From assembly GCF_965657105.1 (NCBI RefSeq), contig NZ_CBFHNB010000037.1, positions 1 through 21,544 of the forward strand: a stretch of DNA of 21,544 nt. Reading direction: 5' to 3'. The number at the start of each line of letters is the position of its first letter. Position 1 is the stretch's first letter. The notes beneath the pieces were generated by a model. It worked only from the letters and a program-made list of their open reading frames with translations. It was not told the DNA's origin and did no database searches. The stretch comes from Puniceispirillum sp965657105. GTDB taxonomy: Bacteria; Pseudomonadota; Alphaproteobacteria; Puniceispirillales; Puniceispirillaceae. A program made the position numbers and the translations under genes. Shown piece after piece: positions 7,869 to 15,337 of the stretch.

Positions 7869-8501
7869 TTAAACTTGTTTATGCCGATCTTGCAAAACAG
7901 AAATCGCATCAGCAAGTGATAAATCAGCATCTTCCAGCAATACCATCATATGGAACAGCAAATCTGCCGACTCATTAGCCATTTCGGCCTTATCATCTTT
8001 CATACGGGCCAGGGCAAGCTCAACTCCCTCTTCACCAACCTTTTGGGCGATGCGCGCTTTTCCGGCTTCAAACAGGCTGGTTGTATAGCTACCTGCTGGC
8101 ATAGTGGCATGACGTTGCCTTATCAATGCGCCAAGACGATCAAGAAACAAAGTATCTGATTGGGCTTCATCGCCAAAACATGAATGCGCACCCGTATGGC
8201 ACGTTGGTCCAGCCGGTGATGCAGTAATCAACAAGCTATCATTGTCACAATCAAGTCTTACATCAATGAGTGTTAATATATTGCCCGAGCTTTCGCCTTT
8301 CATCCAGAGGCGCTGCTTGGAACGGCTATAAAAGGTTACCTTGCCGCTGTCATAACTTGCCGCCAGAGCGTCACGGTTCATATAGCCAAGCATCAGCACT
8401 TCGCGCGTATCAACATGCTGGATAATAGCAGGTAACAACCCGCTTTCACCATCTTTGTGCCATTCCGGGGCATCCAGATTGATCATGACCACATCAGACA
8501 T
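7869..8501 (-). CDS. hisIE: bifunctional phosphoribosyl-AMP cyclohydrolase / phosphoribosyl-ATP pyrophosphatase
   Basis: Catalyses steps 2 and 3 of histidine synthesis. Residues 1 to about 115 are HisI: VLMLGYMNRDAL, the SRSKQRLWMKGESSGN substrate segment, and metal-binding residues in DVRLDCDNDS and CHTGAHSCF. From about residue 118 it is HisE: a FLDRLGALI start, KVGEEGVELALA and the ADLLFHMMVLL helix. Length (210) matches enteric HisIE (about 203). Most alphaproteobacteria carry hisI and hisE as separate genes, so the fusion is notable here. The start is 2 bp after the hisF stop. It is the last his gene of the operon. Confidence 0.96.
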   Translation of the reverse strand: MSDVVMINLDAPEWHKDGESGLLPAIIQHVDTREVLMLGYMNRDALAASYDSGKVTFYSRSKQRLWMKGESSGNILTLIDVRLDCDNDSLLITASPAGPTCHTGAHSCFGDEAQSDTLFLDRLGALIRQRHATMPAGSYTTSLFEAGKARIAQKVGEEGVELALARMKDDKAEMANESADLLFHMMVLLEDADLSLADAISVLQDRHKQV

Positions 8502-8503
8502 TG

Positions 8504-9271
8504 CTAAAGTCTCACTTCGATTTGTTTGGATTTTAGATAGGCTTTAAGATCGGGAATCGGTATCTGTCCACTATGGAAAATAGATGCCGCCAACCCACCA
8601 TCAATATTTGTTTGTGTGAACAATTCAACAAAATGTTCGTAATCACCAGCACCACCCGATGCAATGACTGGCACTGAGACAGCATCACGTACCATCTTGA
8701 GCTGTGCCAGATCATAGCCTTGTTTGACGCCATCATTATTCATGCAGTTCAAAACAATCTCACCGGCACCAAGTGATACGGCTTGTTGTGCCCACGCCAC
8801 TGTATCACGCTTGGATTTGACCGTTTTTTTAACGTCTCCAGTATATTGATAGACCTGAAAACCATCATTTTCACGGCGCGAATCAATACCAACAACAACG
8901 CATTGCGTGCCAAAGGCCGCGGCCAGTTCACTTATAAACACCGGGCGTTCAAGCGCAGGTGAATTGACTGAAATCTTGTCGGCACCATCATTCAGCAAAA
9001 TTTTGGCATCTTCGATAGAGCGAATGCCACCAGCAACGCAAAAGGGAATATTGATCCGGCGCGCCACAGCATTGACCCAGCTTTTATCAACCACGCGGCC
9101 ATCAGCGCTTGCGGTGATATCATAAAATACCAGCTCATCAACCCCTTCATCGGCATAGCGCTGACTTAGCTCCAGAATATCACCCATGTCACGGTGATTG
9201 CGGAATTGCACACCTTTGACAACACGGCCATCTTTGACATCTAGACACGCGATAATACGTTTAGTCAGCAT
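8504..9271 (-). CDS. hisF: imidazole glycerol phosphate synthase, cyclase subunit
   Basis: The (beta/alpha)8 barrel that, with HisH, converts PRFAR and ammonia to imidazole glycerol phosphate and AICAR. The catalytic aspartates are present in CLDVKDGRVVKG (Asp11) and VVGIDSRREN (about Asp130). Several segments follow the E. coli pattern rather than that of typical alphaproteobacterial HisF: VKGVQFRNH, ELVFYDITASADGRVVDKSW, PFCVAGGIRS and IVLNCMNNDGVKQGYDL. Length (255) is normal. Its first 7 bases overlap the end of hisA. The comparison is from memory of family sequences, not an alignment. Confidence 0.97.
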   Translation of the reverse strand: MLTKRIIACLDVKDGRVVKGVQFRNHRDMGDILELSQRYADEGVDELVFYDITASADGRVVDKSWVNAVARRINIPFCVAGGIRSIEDAKILLNDGADKISVNSPALERPVFISELAAAFGTQCVVVGIDSRRENDGFQVYQYTGDVKKTVKSKRDTVAWAQQAVSLGAGEIVLNCMNNDGVKQGYDLAQLKMVRDAVSVPVIASGGAGDYEHFVELFTQTNIDGGLAASIFHSGQIPIPDLKAYLKSKQIEVRL

Positions 9272-10005
9272 GCTACGGCCTCCAGCGCGTCCCCGACACT
9301 AAACACCCCTTCATACAGCGCTTTACCAATGATCACACCATCTGTTGGCAAGCCTTCAAGGTCATTCAGCGCGCTCACGCCGCCAGACGCCTGAAGCTTA
9401 ATGTTGGGAAATGCGGCCTTAACCGAAGCGTAGAGATCACGGTTACAGCCGGTCATCATCCCATCACGGGCAATATCGGTGCATAAAGCATGTAGCAATC
9501 CATGATTGGCGTAATGCTCCAAAAACTCAAATAAGGTCAGATTGCTAGTTTCCTGCCATCCCGACATCGCAATATTATAGCTGATATCACCTGATACTTT
9601 GGTTACTGGCATGACATCGGCGGCAAGGCAAATGGTTTCACCACCATATCTGGCAAATAAGGCTTCACCAGCCGCGTAATCACGCACAGCCAGACTACCA
9701 ACAACAACCCGGCTAGCTCCGGCATTAACCAAGGCCGCAACGTCATCCATACTGCGGATACCACCGCCGGTTTGTACTTTCAGACCGCTTGCATCAATAA
9801 TTCTGGTAATCAGATCAAGCTGACGGTTTGCTGGGTCTTTCGCACCATCCAGATCAACAAGATGTAACCAACTAGCCCCGGCATCGGCATATGTTTTGGC
9901 AACTGATATGGGATCGGTGCCATAGGTTGTCTGTTGCTCAAAATCACCTTTATTCAGGCGCACAACAGCACCGTCGATCAAATCAATCGCGGGATAGATA
10001 ATCAT
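9265..10005 (-). CDS. hisA: ProFAR isomerase (phosphoribosylformimino-AICAR-phosphate isomerase)
   Basis: Step 4 of histidine synthesis, an Amadori rearrangement of ProFAR to PRFAR in a (beta/alpha)8 barrel. Catalytic Asp8 lies in IYPAIDLIDG and the second Asp in CTDIARDGMMTG. Phosphate-binding segments QTGGGIRSMDD and ASGGVSALND are present. GAKDPANRQ, MSGWQE and LCTDI..DG resemble enteric HisA. Length (246) is normal. The ATG overlaps the TGA of hisH by 4 bp (ATGA) and the end overlaps hisF by 7 bp, indicating coupled translation. Confidence 0.97.
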   Translation of the reverse strand: MIIYPAIDLIDGAVVRLNKGDFEQQTTYGTDPISVAKTYADAGASWLHLVDLDGAKDPANRQLDLITRIIDASGLKVQTGGGIRSMDDVAALVNAGASRVVVGSLAVRDYAAGEALFARYGGETICLAADVMPVTKVSGDISYNIAMSGWQETSNLTLFEFLEHYANHGLLHALCTDIARDGMMTGCNRDLYASVKAAFPNIKLQASGGVSALNDLEGLPTDGVIIGKALYEGVFSVGDALEAVAC

Positions 10006-10613
10006 GCGGGCATCTCCAGAAAATTCTGCAAAATCCGCGCCCCTACCGGCCCGGAACGTTCAGGGTGAAACTGGCATCCCATAAAATTACGATCAGCGAC
10101 CATAGCGGTAAACACATCGCCATAGCTACAACTGGCAATCGTTGCTGTGGTAACAGGGGCAAAATATGTATGCACGAAATAGACATAAGCGCCTTGCACG
10201 ATACCTTTTAGCAAAGGATGCGTGCTGGTGAAATCCAGACTGTTCCATCCCATATGCGGAACAGAACGATCACCAGCAGGGATAAAGGCGGCGCAATTAC
10301 CTGGGGTAATGCCAAGCATACTGGTGTCAGGATCCGCGCTATCAGCCCTTTCTGACGACTGGTCAAACAAAAGCTGCATCCCCAGACACACACCCAGCAC
10401 AGGTTGTGTCAAACCGCGTATAACATCAACAAGTCCAGCCTTTCTCAGGATATCCATCGCAACGGGGGCTGCTCCCACACCTGGCAAAATCACTCGCTCG
10501 GCGCCGCGAATAACATCTGCATCGGTTGTTAAAATGCTGGTCACGTCCAAACGTTCAAGAGCAAATTGCACAGATGCAATATTGGCGCCACCGCTATCTA
10601 TAATCGCGATCAT
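10002..10613 (-). CDS. hisH: imidazole glycerol phosphate synthase, glutamine amidotransferase subunit
   Basis: Class I glutaminase that passes ammonia to HisF. The catalytic Cys is in PVLGVCLGMQLLF, and the His-Glu pair is in GCQFHPERSG. The N-terminus IAIIDSGGANIASV and the oxyanion strand VILPGVGAAPVAM are typical. Length (203) matches the family. Both ends overlap neighbours with ATGA junctions (hisCB upstream, hisA downstream). Confidence 0.96.
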   Translation of the reverse strand: MIAIIDSGGANIASVQFALERLDVTSILTTDADVIRGAERVILPGVGAAPVAMDILRKAGLVDVIRGLTQPVLGVCLGMQLLFDQSSERADSADPDTSMLGITPGNCAAFIPAGDRSVPHMGWNSLDFTSTHPLLKGIVQGAYVYFVHTYFAPVTTATIASCSYGDVFTAMVADRNFMGCQFHPERSGPVGARILQNFLEMPA

Positions 10614-12289
10614 AATACGCCTTTCGTACTTGGCAATTCACTGCCTTCTCGACGCACAGCCTGACGGATGGTCCGGCCAAACCCTTTAAAGCAGGCTTCA
10701 ACCATATGATGGGCATTTTCACCCGTTACCGAAATATGCAGATTGGCCTGCATATGTTCGGCAAGCGAATAAAAGAAATGAGGCACCATGTCGGTTGGTA
10801 AATCACCGACATGTGTCGCCGGAAAATCGGCTTTGAAATCAAGATAGAAGCGACCACTCAGATCAAGCGCAACAGTCACCAATGTCTCATCCATTGGCAA
10901 CATAAAGCCGTAACGATTTATACCACGCTTATCGCCAAGCGCCGTTCTTATGGCCTGCCCCAGTGCAATGGCACAATCTTCAACAGTATGATGGGCATCA
11001 ATATGCAGATCACCATCACATTCAACTTCCAGCGAAAACCCGCCATGCTTGGCAATCTGATCAAGCATGTGATCGTAAAAGCCAATGCCGGTGCTAATAT
11101 TGACGGGAGATGCCTTATCGAGATTTACCGAAACTGAAATAGCCGTTTCACTGGTTGTACGAATGACCTTGCCCGTTCTAGCTGTATCAGTCGCAGACTC
11201 TGTAGTATCACCGCTTAGTGCCGCCACAAGGGCATTCATCTCATCTTCAGTTCCAATTGAAATGCGGATACTATTGGCCAGCCCTGGTTGATGTGATTGG
11301 TTGCGAACGACAATCCCGGCTTCCAGACAGGTTGCATAAAAACTATCGGCATCCTGCACACGCACCAAAATAAAATTGGCATCACTTGGCAAAATCGCGT
11401 CAACCATTGGCAAGGCGGCCAGACGCGGAATAAAGCGGTCGCGGCGCTCAATGAGCGCATCCCGCTTTGCGGCAAGCGTTTGATGATTTTTTGATGTCAA
11501 AATAGCAAGAGCCGCGTCAACAACAGGGCTTGCCAATGGATATGGCGCCAGAACCTTTTGCAAAAGCTGGGTAATCTCCCCCCGCGCGATAGCCGCCCCA
11601 CAACGCAAACCAGCAGCGGCGTGCGATTTAGATAAGGTGCGCAAAATCACAAGGTTGGGCGTCGATTCAATCATCGGAATCAAACTGCTGGCCTCGGCAA
11701 ATTGGATATAGGTTTCATCCAGAACAATAAGCGCCTGATCCGCATAGGCAGCACAAAGGCTGAGTATGTCATCGCGCGCCATGACATTGCCTGTAGGATT
11801 ATTTGGCGAACAGATGAATATCATCTTGGTATTTGCATCCGTTGCCTTATCAATGGCGGCAATATCAAGACCAAAACTATCATTCAAAGGCGCTTCGCGC
11901 GTTTCGACTGCGTGCAGAATGGCTGACTGACGATACATGGCAAATGTTGGCGGACAAATGACAATATTATCGGTGTTTGGCACACAAAAGGCGCGCATTA
12001 GACATTCAATTGCCTCATCGGCACCGCGGGTAACAGTCAGATTGCGCGTTGATATATCAAGCCAGTCACAAATCGCAACCGCCAGTTTAATAGGTTGCTG
12101 ACGTGGGTAACGTGCCAGATTATGCGCACCTATAAATGGCTCAAAGGGACATTCATTAGCATCCAGAAAAATAGATGTATCCGTGCCAGTTTGTAAAGAT
12201 CGCGCTGATGAATAGCCCTTCATAGCCAGAATTTCTGGACGAGCCCGATTAACGATAGCTGATGCTGATTGATTTTTATTCGTCGTCAT
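10610..12289 (-). CDS. hisCB: HisC-HisB fusion: histidinol-phosphate aminotransferase / imidazoleglycerol-phosphate dehydratase
   Basis: A 559-residue fusion catalysing two successive steps. Residues about 15-355 are HisC, a PLP aminotransferase, with FLDANECPF, RGADEAIECLMRAFC, CSPNNPTGN, the PLP lysine Lys221 in TLSKSHAAAGLRCG, and ISIGTEDEM. After a Thr/Ser/Asp-rich linker (about 357-372), residues 373-559 are the HisB dehydratase, with GFYDHMLDQIAKHGGF, metal-binding HIDAHHTVEDCAIALG, LPMDE and FKGFGRTIRQAV, ending ELPSTKGVL. Enteric HisB instead carries a histidinol-phosphate phosphatase domain in front of the dehydratase; no such HAD domain is present here. HisB makes imidazole-acetol phosphate, the substrate of HisC, so the fusion joins producer and consumer. 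The ATG has AGAGG 6 nt upstream and lies 9 bp after hisG; the end overlaps hisH by 4 bp. No frameshift or stop was seen across the linker. Confidence 0.96.
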   Translation of the reverse strand: MTTNKNQSASAIVNRARPEILAMKGYSSARSLQTGTDTSIFLDANECPFEPFIGAHNLARYPRQQPIKLAVAICDWLDISTRNLTVTRGADEAIECLMRAFCVPNTDNIVICPPTFAMYRQSAILHAVETREAPLNDSFGLDIAAIDKATDANTKMIFICSPNNPTGNVMARDDILSLCAAYADQALIVLDETYIQFAEASSLIPMIESTPNLVILRTLSKSHAAAGLRCGAAIARGEITQLLQKVLAPYPLASPVVDAALAILTSKNHQTLAAKRDALIERRDRFIPRLAALPMVDAILPSDANFILVRVQDADSFYATCLEAGIVVRNQSHQPGLANSIRISIGTEDEMNALVAALSGDTTESATDTARTGKVIRTTSETAISVSVNLDKASPVNISTGIGFYDHMLDQIAKHGGFSLEVECDGDLHIDAHHTVEDCAIALGQAIRTALGDKRGINRYGFMLPMDETLVTVALDLSGRFYLDFKADFPATHVGDLPTDMVPHFFYSLAEHMQANLHISVTGENAHHMVEACFKGFGRTIRQAVRREGSELPSTKGVL

Positions 12290-12298
12290 GTCTTGCCT

Positions 12299-13198
12299 CT
12301 AATCTAGCATTTTTTCGATAGGCACAACCAAGATGGAATTAGCACCTTTGGCTTTCAAAGCCTCCATTGTATTCCAGAACACCCCCTCCTCGCAGACGGC
12401 ATGCACGGCAACCATATCTTCACGGCCTTGCAAAGGCATAACAGTGGGCGATTGTGACCCGGGTAAAACCGCCTTTATATCATCCAGCGCGCTGATCGGG
12501 CTGTTCAGCATGATATAACGACTATTTTCCGCCCTTAAAACAGCGCGCAAACGAGCAATGAGCTTTTCATAAATCGAAGTGATCGCAGGGTCGGTAATAG
12601 CATTTTTTATAACAACAGCTTGCGATTGCATAACGATGTCGGTTTCGCGCAAACCATTGGACTTTAGCGTATTGCCTGTCGAAACAAGATCACAAATTAC
12701 ATCGGCAAGATGTGTACGTGGCGCAACTTCAACAGCCCCTTGCATGGTAACAATATCAGCCGCTACATTTTTGTCGGCCAGATATTTGGCAAGTAACCCA
12801 CGGTATGATGTGGCAATCGTCTTGCCTGTCAATGACGTAATGTCTTTATAGTCAAAATCATTTGGCACGGCGATAGATAGACGGCATTTACCGTAACCAA
12901 GCGCCATAACCTCTTGTAATTCGGCATATTTACCATTTTCGTTAGCCTGTTGTTCAAGTAACGCATTCTGCCCCAGAATACCCAACTGGCATACATTTGT
13001 AGCCAGAAAAGCCGGAATGTCATCATCTCGAACCAGAAAAACATCTAATGGAAAGTTATCTGCCATACATAAAAGCTGGTCACGGCTTTTAGCCAACGAA
13101 ATACCGCATTTTTCAAGTAATTGTAGCGACATATCTGCCAGACGGCCTGATTTCTGAATGGCAATTTTCAACCTGCCGTTATCACGCATTGCATTCAT
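12299..13198 (-). CDS. hisG: ATP phosphoribosyltransferase, long form with regulatory domain
   Basis: First and committed step of the pathway, ATP plus PRPP to phosphoribosyl-ATP. The N-terminus RLKIAIQKSGRL, DDDIPAF, the ATSYRGLLAKYL segment and the PRPP loop ICDLVSTGNTLKSNGLRE are clear. At 299 residues it equals the E. coli long form. The last ~75 residues (MPLQGREDMVAVHAV to SILVVPIEKMLD) form the ACT-like domain that binds histidine for feedback inhibition. Many alphaproteobacteria use the short HisG with HisZ instead. The first ATG (13198) has AGGA about 10 nt upstream; an in-frame ATG at 13189 is an alternative. It follows yerC by 18 bp. hisD, normally next to hisG in enteric operons, is absent. 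Confidence 0.97.
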   Translation of the reverse strand: MNAMRDNGRLKIAIQKSGRLADMSLQLLEKCGISLAKSRDQLLCMADNFPLDVFLVRDDDIPAFLATNVCQLGILGQNALLEQQANENGKYAELQEVMALGYGKCRLSIAVPNDFDYKDITSLTGKTIATSYRGLLAKYLADKNVAADIVTMQGAVEVAPRTHLADVICDLVSTGNTLKSNGLRETDIVMQSQAVVIKNAITDPAITSIYEKLIARLRAVLRAENSRYIMLNSPISALDDIKAVLPGSQSPTVMPLQGREDMVAVHAVCEEGVFWNTMEALKAKGANSILVVPIEKMLD

Positions 13199-13216
13199 TG
13201 ACTTACTATCCTTTAC

Positions 13217-13519
13217 CTAGAGCTTTCCCTGGCGTTGCATAATTATTTTATAGCCATCAAAACCGTTATTCAGAAACCGGGCGACCCTTACAATCGTTGC
13301 GGTGCTAACACTGGTTTCTTCGGCAATCTTACGATATGGCACCTTTTGCACAAGCATCTGCGCCACACGCCAACGATCAACCAAACCTTCTAGCTCGGCA
13401 GGCGTGCATAGATCATAGAAAAAGCTTCGTGCTTCCTCATTATTCTCCAACGTCAATATTGCGTCGAACAGATCTTGTTCGTGCCTTTTTTGAATTTCGT
13501 TACGCTTCATTTGAACCAT
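13217..13519 (-). CDS. yerC: YerC/YecD-type TrpR-like DNA-binding regulator
   Basis: A 100-residue protein of the TrpR-like YerC family. Recognisable parts are FDAILTLENNEEARSFFYDL, CTPAELEGLVDRWRVAQML, and the helix-turn-helix VPYRKIAEETSVSTATIVRVARFL. TrpR-family proteins bind an amino-acid corepressor and then a palindromic operator. YerC/HisR homologues have been proposed from comparative genomics as histidine regulators in Gram-positive bacteria. Here the gene is the first of the his operon (18 bp before hisG) and sits 12 bp downstream of a 30-bp palindrome, which supports autoregulated control of histidine synthesis; the ligand is inference. The ATG at 13519 has AAGG only 3 nt upstream. 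ATG 13510 (fourth codon) is an alternative, though then 12 nt away. Confidence 0.85.
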   Translation of the reverse strand: MVQMKRNEIQKRHEQDLFDAILTLENNEEARSFFYDLCTPAELEGLVDRWRVAQMLVQKVPYRKIAEETSVSTATIVRVARFLNNGFDGYKIIMQRQGKL

Positions 13520-13531
13520 ATGCCTTGTGAC

Positions 13532-13561
13532 ATGTTTCAGCGTTTTAATACGCTAAAACAT
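13532..13561. promoter_or_regulatory. 30-bp palindrome, candidate YerC operator
   Basis: The arms ATGTTTCAGCG and CGCTAAAACAT flank an 8-bp centre TTTTAATA that itself extends the symmetry (AGCGT...ACGCT around TTAA). In all, 13 of 15 base pairs are symmetric; the mismatched pairs are C/A at 13538/13555 and T/T at 13544/13549. It lies 12 bp upstream of the yerC ATG and covers the spacer and -10 region of the predicted promoter. A bound repressor would therefore block RNA polymerase. Assignment to YerC is inferred from position. Confidence 0.7.
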
Positions 13562-13570
13562 AGCTGTCAA
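13542..13570 (-). promoter_or_regulatory. sigma-70-type promoter of the yerC-his operon
   Basis: On the minus strand a perfect -35 TTGACA (13565-13570) is followed after 17 bp by TAAAAC (13542-13547) as -10, with 4 of 6 consensus bases. The predicted start of transcription would fall just inside the proximal palindrome arm, close to the yerC ATG (short leader). No other -35 this good is seen in the 118-bp gap between sixA and yerC. Confidence 0.6.
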
Positions 13571-13637
13571 CACGCGAAACCGCATAAAGTCATAAAAATG
13601 ATTAAGATGCTATAAAGTGAATAATAAAAATGACGCT

Positions 13638-14153
13638 TTACAGAGCATGAGAGTCTAAATCACGGGCGCGTACGATCGACAAAAGCCGACCATCTTCTGG
13701 ATCAATATCGCGCACCCTATCGGCTTCAAAACCGATATCAGCAAGACAGCAAGTCGGAAAATACGATAAATTATTGTCAGTATGTGTTGAACCAACCATT
13801 CGGTTAAGCAATACAACAAGACTTGGATTATGGCCAATAACCATCATATTCTGTGAGTTATTTGCCTGTTCCTCGATCACATACATAAGTTGATTAGCTG
13901 TCGCTTCATAAAGACCATCAACAAACATCATTGGAATATCAGGCCAATTTTGCGAGACGAGTTCATATGTCTGTTTGGTGCGCATGGCTGGTGACACGAG
14001 CACAAAGTCAGGTAACATTTTCAGCTGTATCATCATGTTACCGACATTATCAGCATTCTGTTGACCACGCTTAATGAGCGCACGATCAAAATCAGAAACA
14101 CCGACCTTAGGGTTTTCGCTTTTACCATGTCGTAGAAGAGTGATACGAGCCAT
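13638..14153 (-). CDS. sixA: SixA-like phosphohistidine phosphatase (histidine phosphatase superfamily)
   Basis: Protein of 171 residues beginning MARITLLRHGKSE, the RHG phospho-histidine motif of the histidine phosphatase superfamily. FDRALIKRGQQNA and DFVLVSPAMRTKQTYE are typical of SixA, and the second catalytic His is in MMVIGHNPSLVVLL. SixA in E. coli dephosphorylates histidine-phosphotransfer proteins; the substrate here is unknown. Start ATG 14153 has GGA about 8 nt before it and gives the motif near the N-terminus as in the family. In-frame TTG 14189 and ATG 14183 would add an unsupported hydrophobic extension. The gene is divergent from cysK and lies upstream of the his operon promoter, from which it is separated by 118 bp. 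A specific link with histidine synthesis is not implied. Confidence 0.85.
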   Translation of the reverse strand: MARITLLRHGKSENPKVGVSDFDRALIKRGQQNADNVGNMMIQLKMLPDFVLVSPAMRTKQTYELVSQNWPDIPMMFVDGLYEATANQLMYVIEEQANNSQNMMVIGHNPSLVVLLNRMVGSTHTDNNLSYFPTCCLADIGFEADRVRDIDPEDGRLLSIVRARDLDSHAL

Positions 14154-14288
14154 AAGCAGTCCAAACAATCTATTTGCTAACATTAACAAATCATAAAATT
14201 AAATTGGCATGATCTTGGTAATCTGCCAACCATCAATTTTAAAAACTATTTTGCATCAAACGGCTTATGCACCTATTGTCGGTTAATC

Positions 14289-14294
14289 TATAAT
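14289..14294 (+). promoter_or_regulatory. possible -10 box for cysK
   Basis: TATAAT lies 35 bp upstream of the cysK ATG, in the 176-bp divergent gap between sixA and cysK. A matching -35 at 16-18 bp is poor (TATGCA-like), so the promoter assignment is tentative and may depend on an activator. Confidence 0.35.
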
Positions 14295-14329
14295 CTACCA
14301 TTCACCTCTGAACAAAGAATAGCAATAAC

Positions 14330-15325
14330 ATGCAGAAAAATGATTTCTTGGCCGCCATTGGCAACACCCCTCTCATCAAGCTTCGTGCTGCATCTGAGAT
14401 GACCAACTGCACAATTCTTGGCAAGGCGGAATTCATGAATCCTGGTGGTTCGGTTAAAGATCGTGCGGCATTAGCTATCATTGAAGATGCTGAAGCCAAA
14501 GGCTTGCTTGGTCCTGGCGGTATGATCGTAGAGGGTACGGCAGGTAATACGGGTATTGGTCTGACCATGGTGGGCAATGCCAAGGGCTATAAATCGGTCA
14601 TTGTTATGCCCGAAACGCAAAGTGAAGAAAAAAAACAGGTTTTGCGCGTTTTTGGTGCTGATTTACGCCTTGTTCCGGCCGTTCCTTATAAGAATCCAGA
14701 CAATTACGTTCGCTATTCTGAAAGGCTCGCACAAGAGCTAAGCGGGGCACATAATGGCGGTGTAATCTGGGCAAACCAGTTTGACAATACCGCCAATCTT
14801 GACGGGCATTACAATACCACTGGACCTGAAATATGGGCACAAACCGATCATAAAATTGATGGGTTTATCTGTTCGGTTGGCTCAGGTGGCACATTGGCTG
14901 GCGTCAGCCAGTTCCTGAAAGAAATGAATCCTGATATTAAAATTGGCCTGGCTGACCCTGAAGGCTCAGCTTTGTTCAATTATTATGCGCATGGCGAATT
15001 AAAAGCCGAAGGCAATTCGATTTCCGAAGGTATTGGTCAGGGACGCATCACCGCCAATCTGGAAAAAGCCCTTGTTGATATGCCTTTCTGCCTTAGCGAC
15101 AAAGATGCCTTGCCAATGATTTACGCATTGATGCGTGACGAAGGCCTGTATCTTGGTGGCTCTTCTGCGATCAATATTGCAGGTGCCGTCGCGATGGCTC
15201 GGGAAATGGGACCAGGTCATACCATTGTCACCATTCTATGTGATAGTGGACAACGCTACCAATCAAAGGTCTGGAATCCAGAATTTCTGCGGGAAAAAGA
15301 TTTGCCCATACCCGATTGGCTCTAA
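14330..15325 (+). CDS. cysK: cysteine synthase (O-acetylserine sulfhydrylase family)
   Basis: PLP enzyme that makes cysteine from O-acetylserine and sulfide. The start AAIGNTPLIKL and the PLP lysine Lys43 in NPGGSVKDRAA are clear. The substrate loop is GTAGNTGIGL (TSGNTG in classic CysK), and the phosphate-binding loop is VGSGGTLAGVS. Length is 331, slightly longer than CysK (about 310-325), with an extra C-terminal tail KVWNPEFLREKDLPIPDWL. The TAGNTG variant marks a divergent branch of the family, so sulfide may not be its only substrate. The gene is followed by sseA after 12 bp, indicating a two-gene sulfur operon. The ribosome binding site is weak (AAAGAAT). Confidence 0.9.
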   Translation: MQKNDFLAAIGNTPLIKLRAASEMTNCTILGKAEFMNPGGSVKDRAALAIIEDAEAKGLLGPGGMIVEGTAGNTGIGLTMVGNAKGYKSVIVMPETQSEEKKQVLRVFGADLRLVPAVPYKNPDNYVRYSERLAQELSGAHNGGVIWANQFDNTANLDGHYNTTGPEIWAQTDHKIDGFICSVGSGGTLAGVSQFLKEMNPDIKIGLADPEGSALFNYYAHGELKAEGNSISEGIGQGRITANLEKALVDMPFCLSDKDALPMIYALMRDEGLYLGGSSAINIAGAVAMAREMGPGHTIVTILCDSGQRYQSKVWNPEFLREKDLPIPDWL

Positions 15326-15337
15326 AGAGATAAAATC

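Noticed and set aside
7474..7872. 132-codon plus-strand frame opposite the cupin gene
   Set aside because: No family motif, and it starts right after the previous stop without a ribosome binding site. The minus-strand frame has cupin motifs and AAGGA before its ATG.
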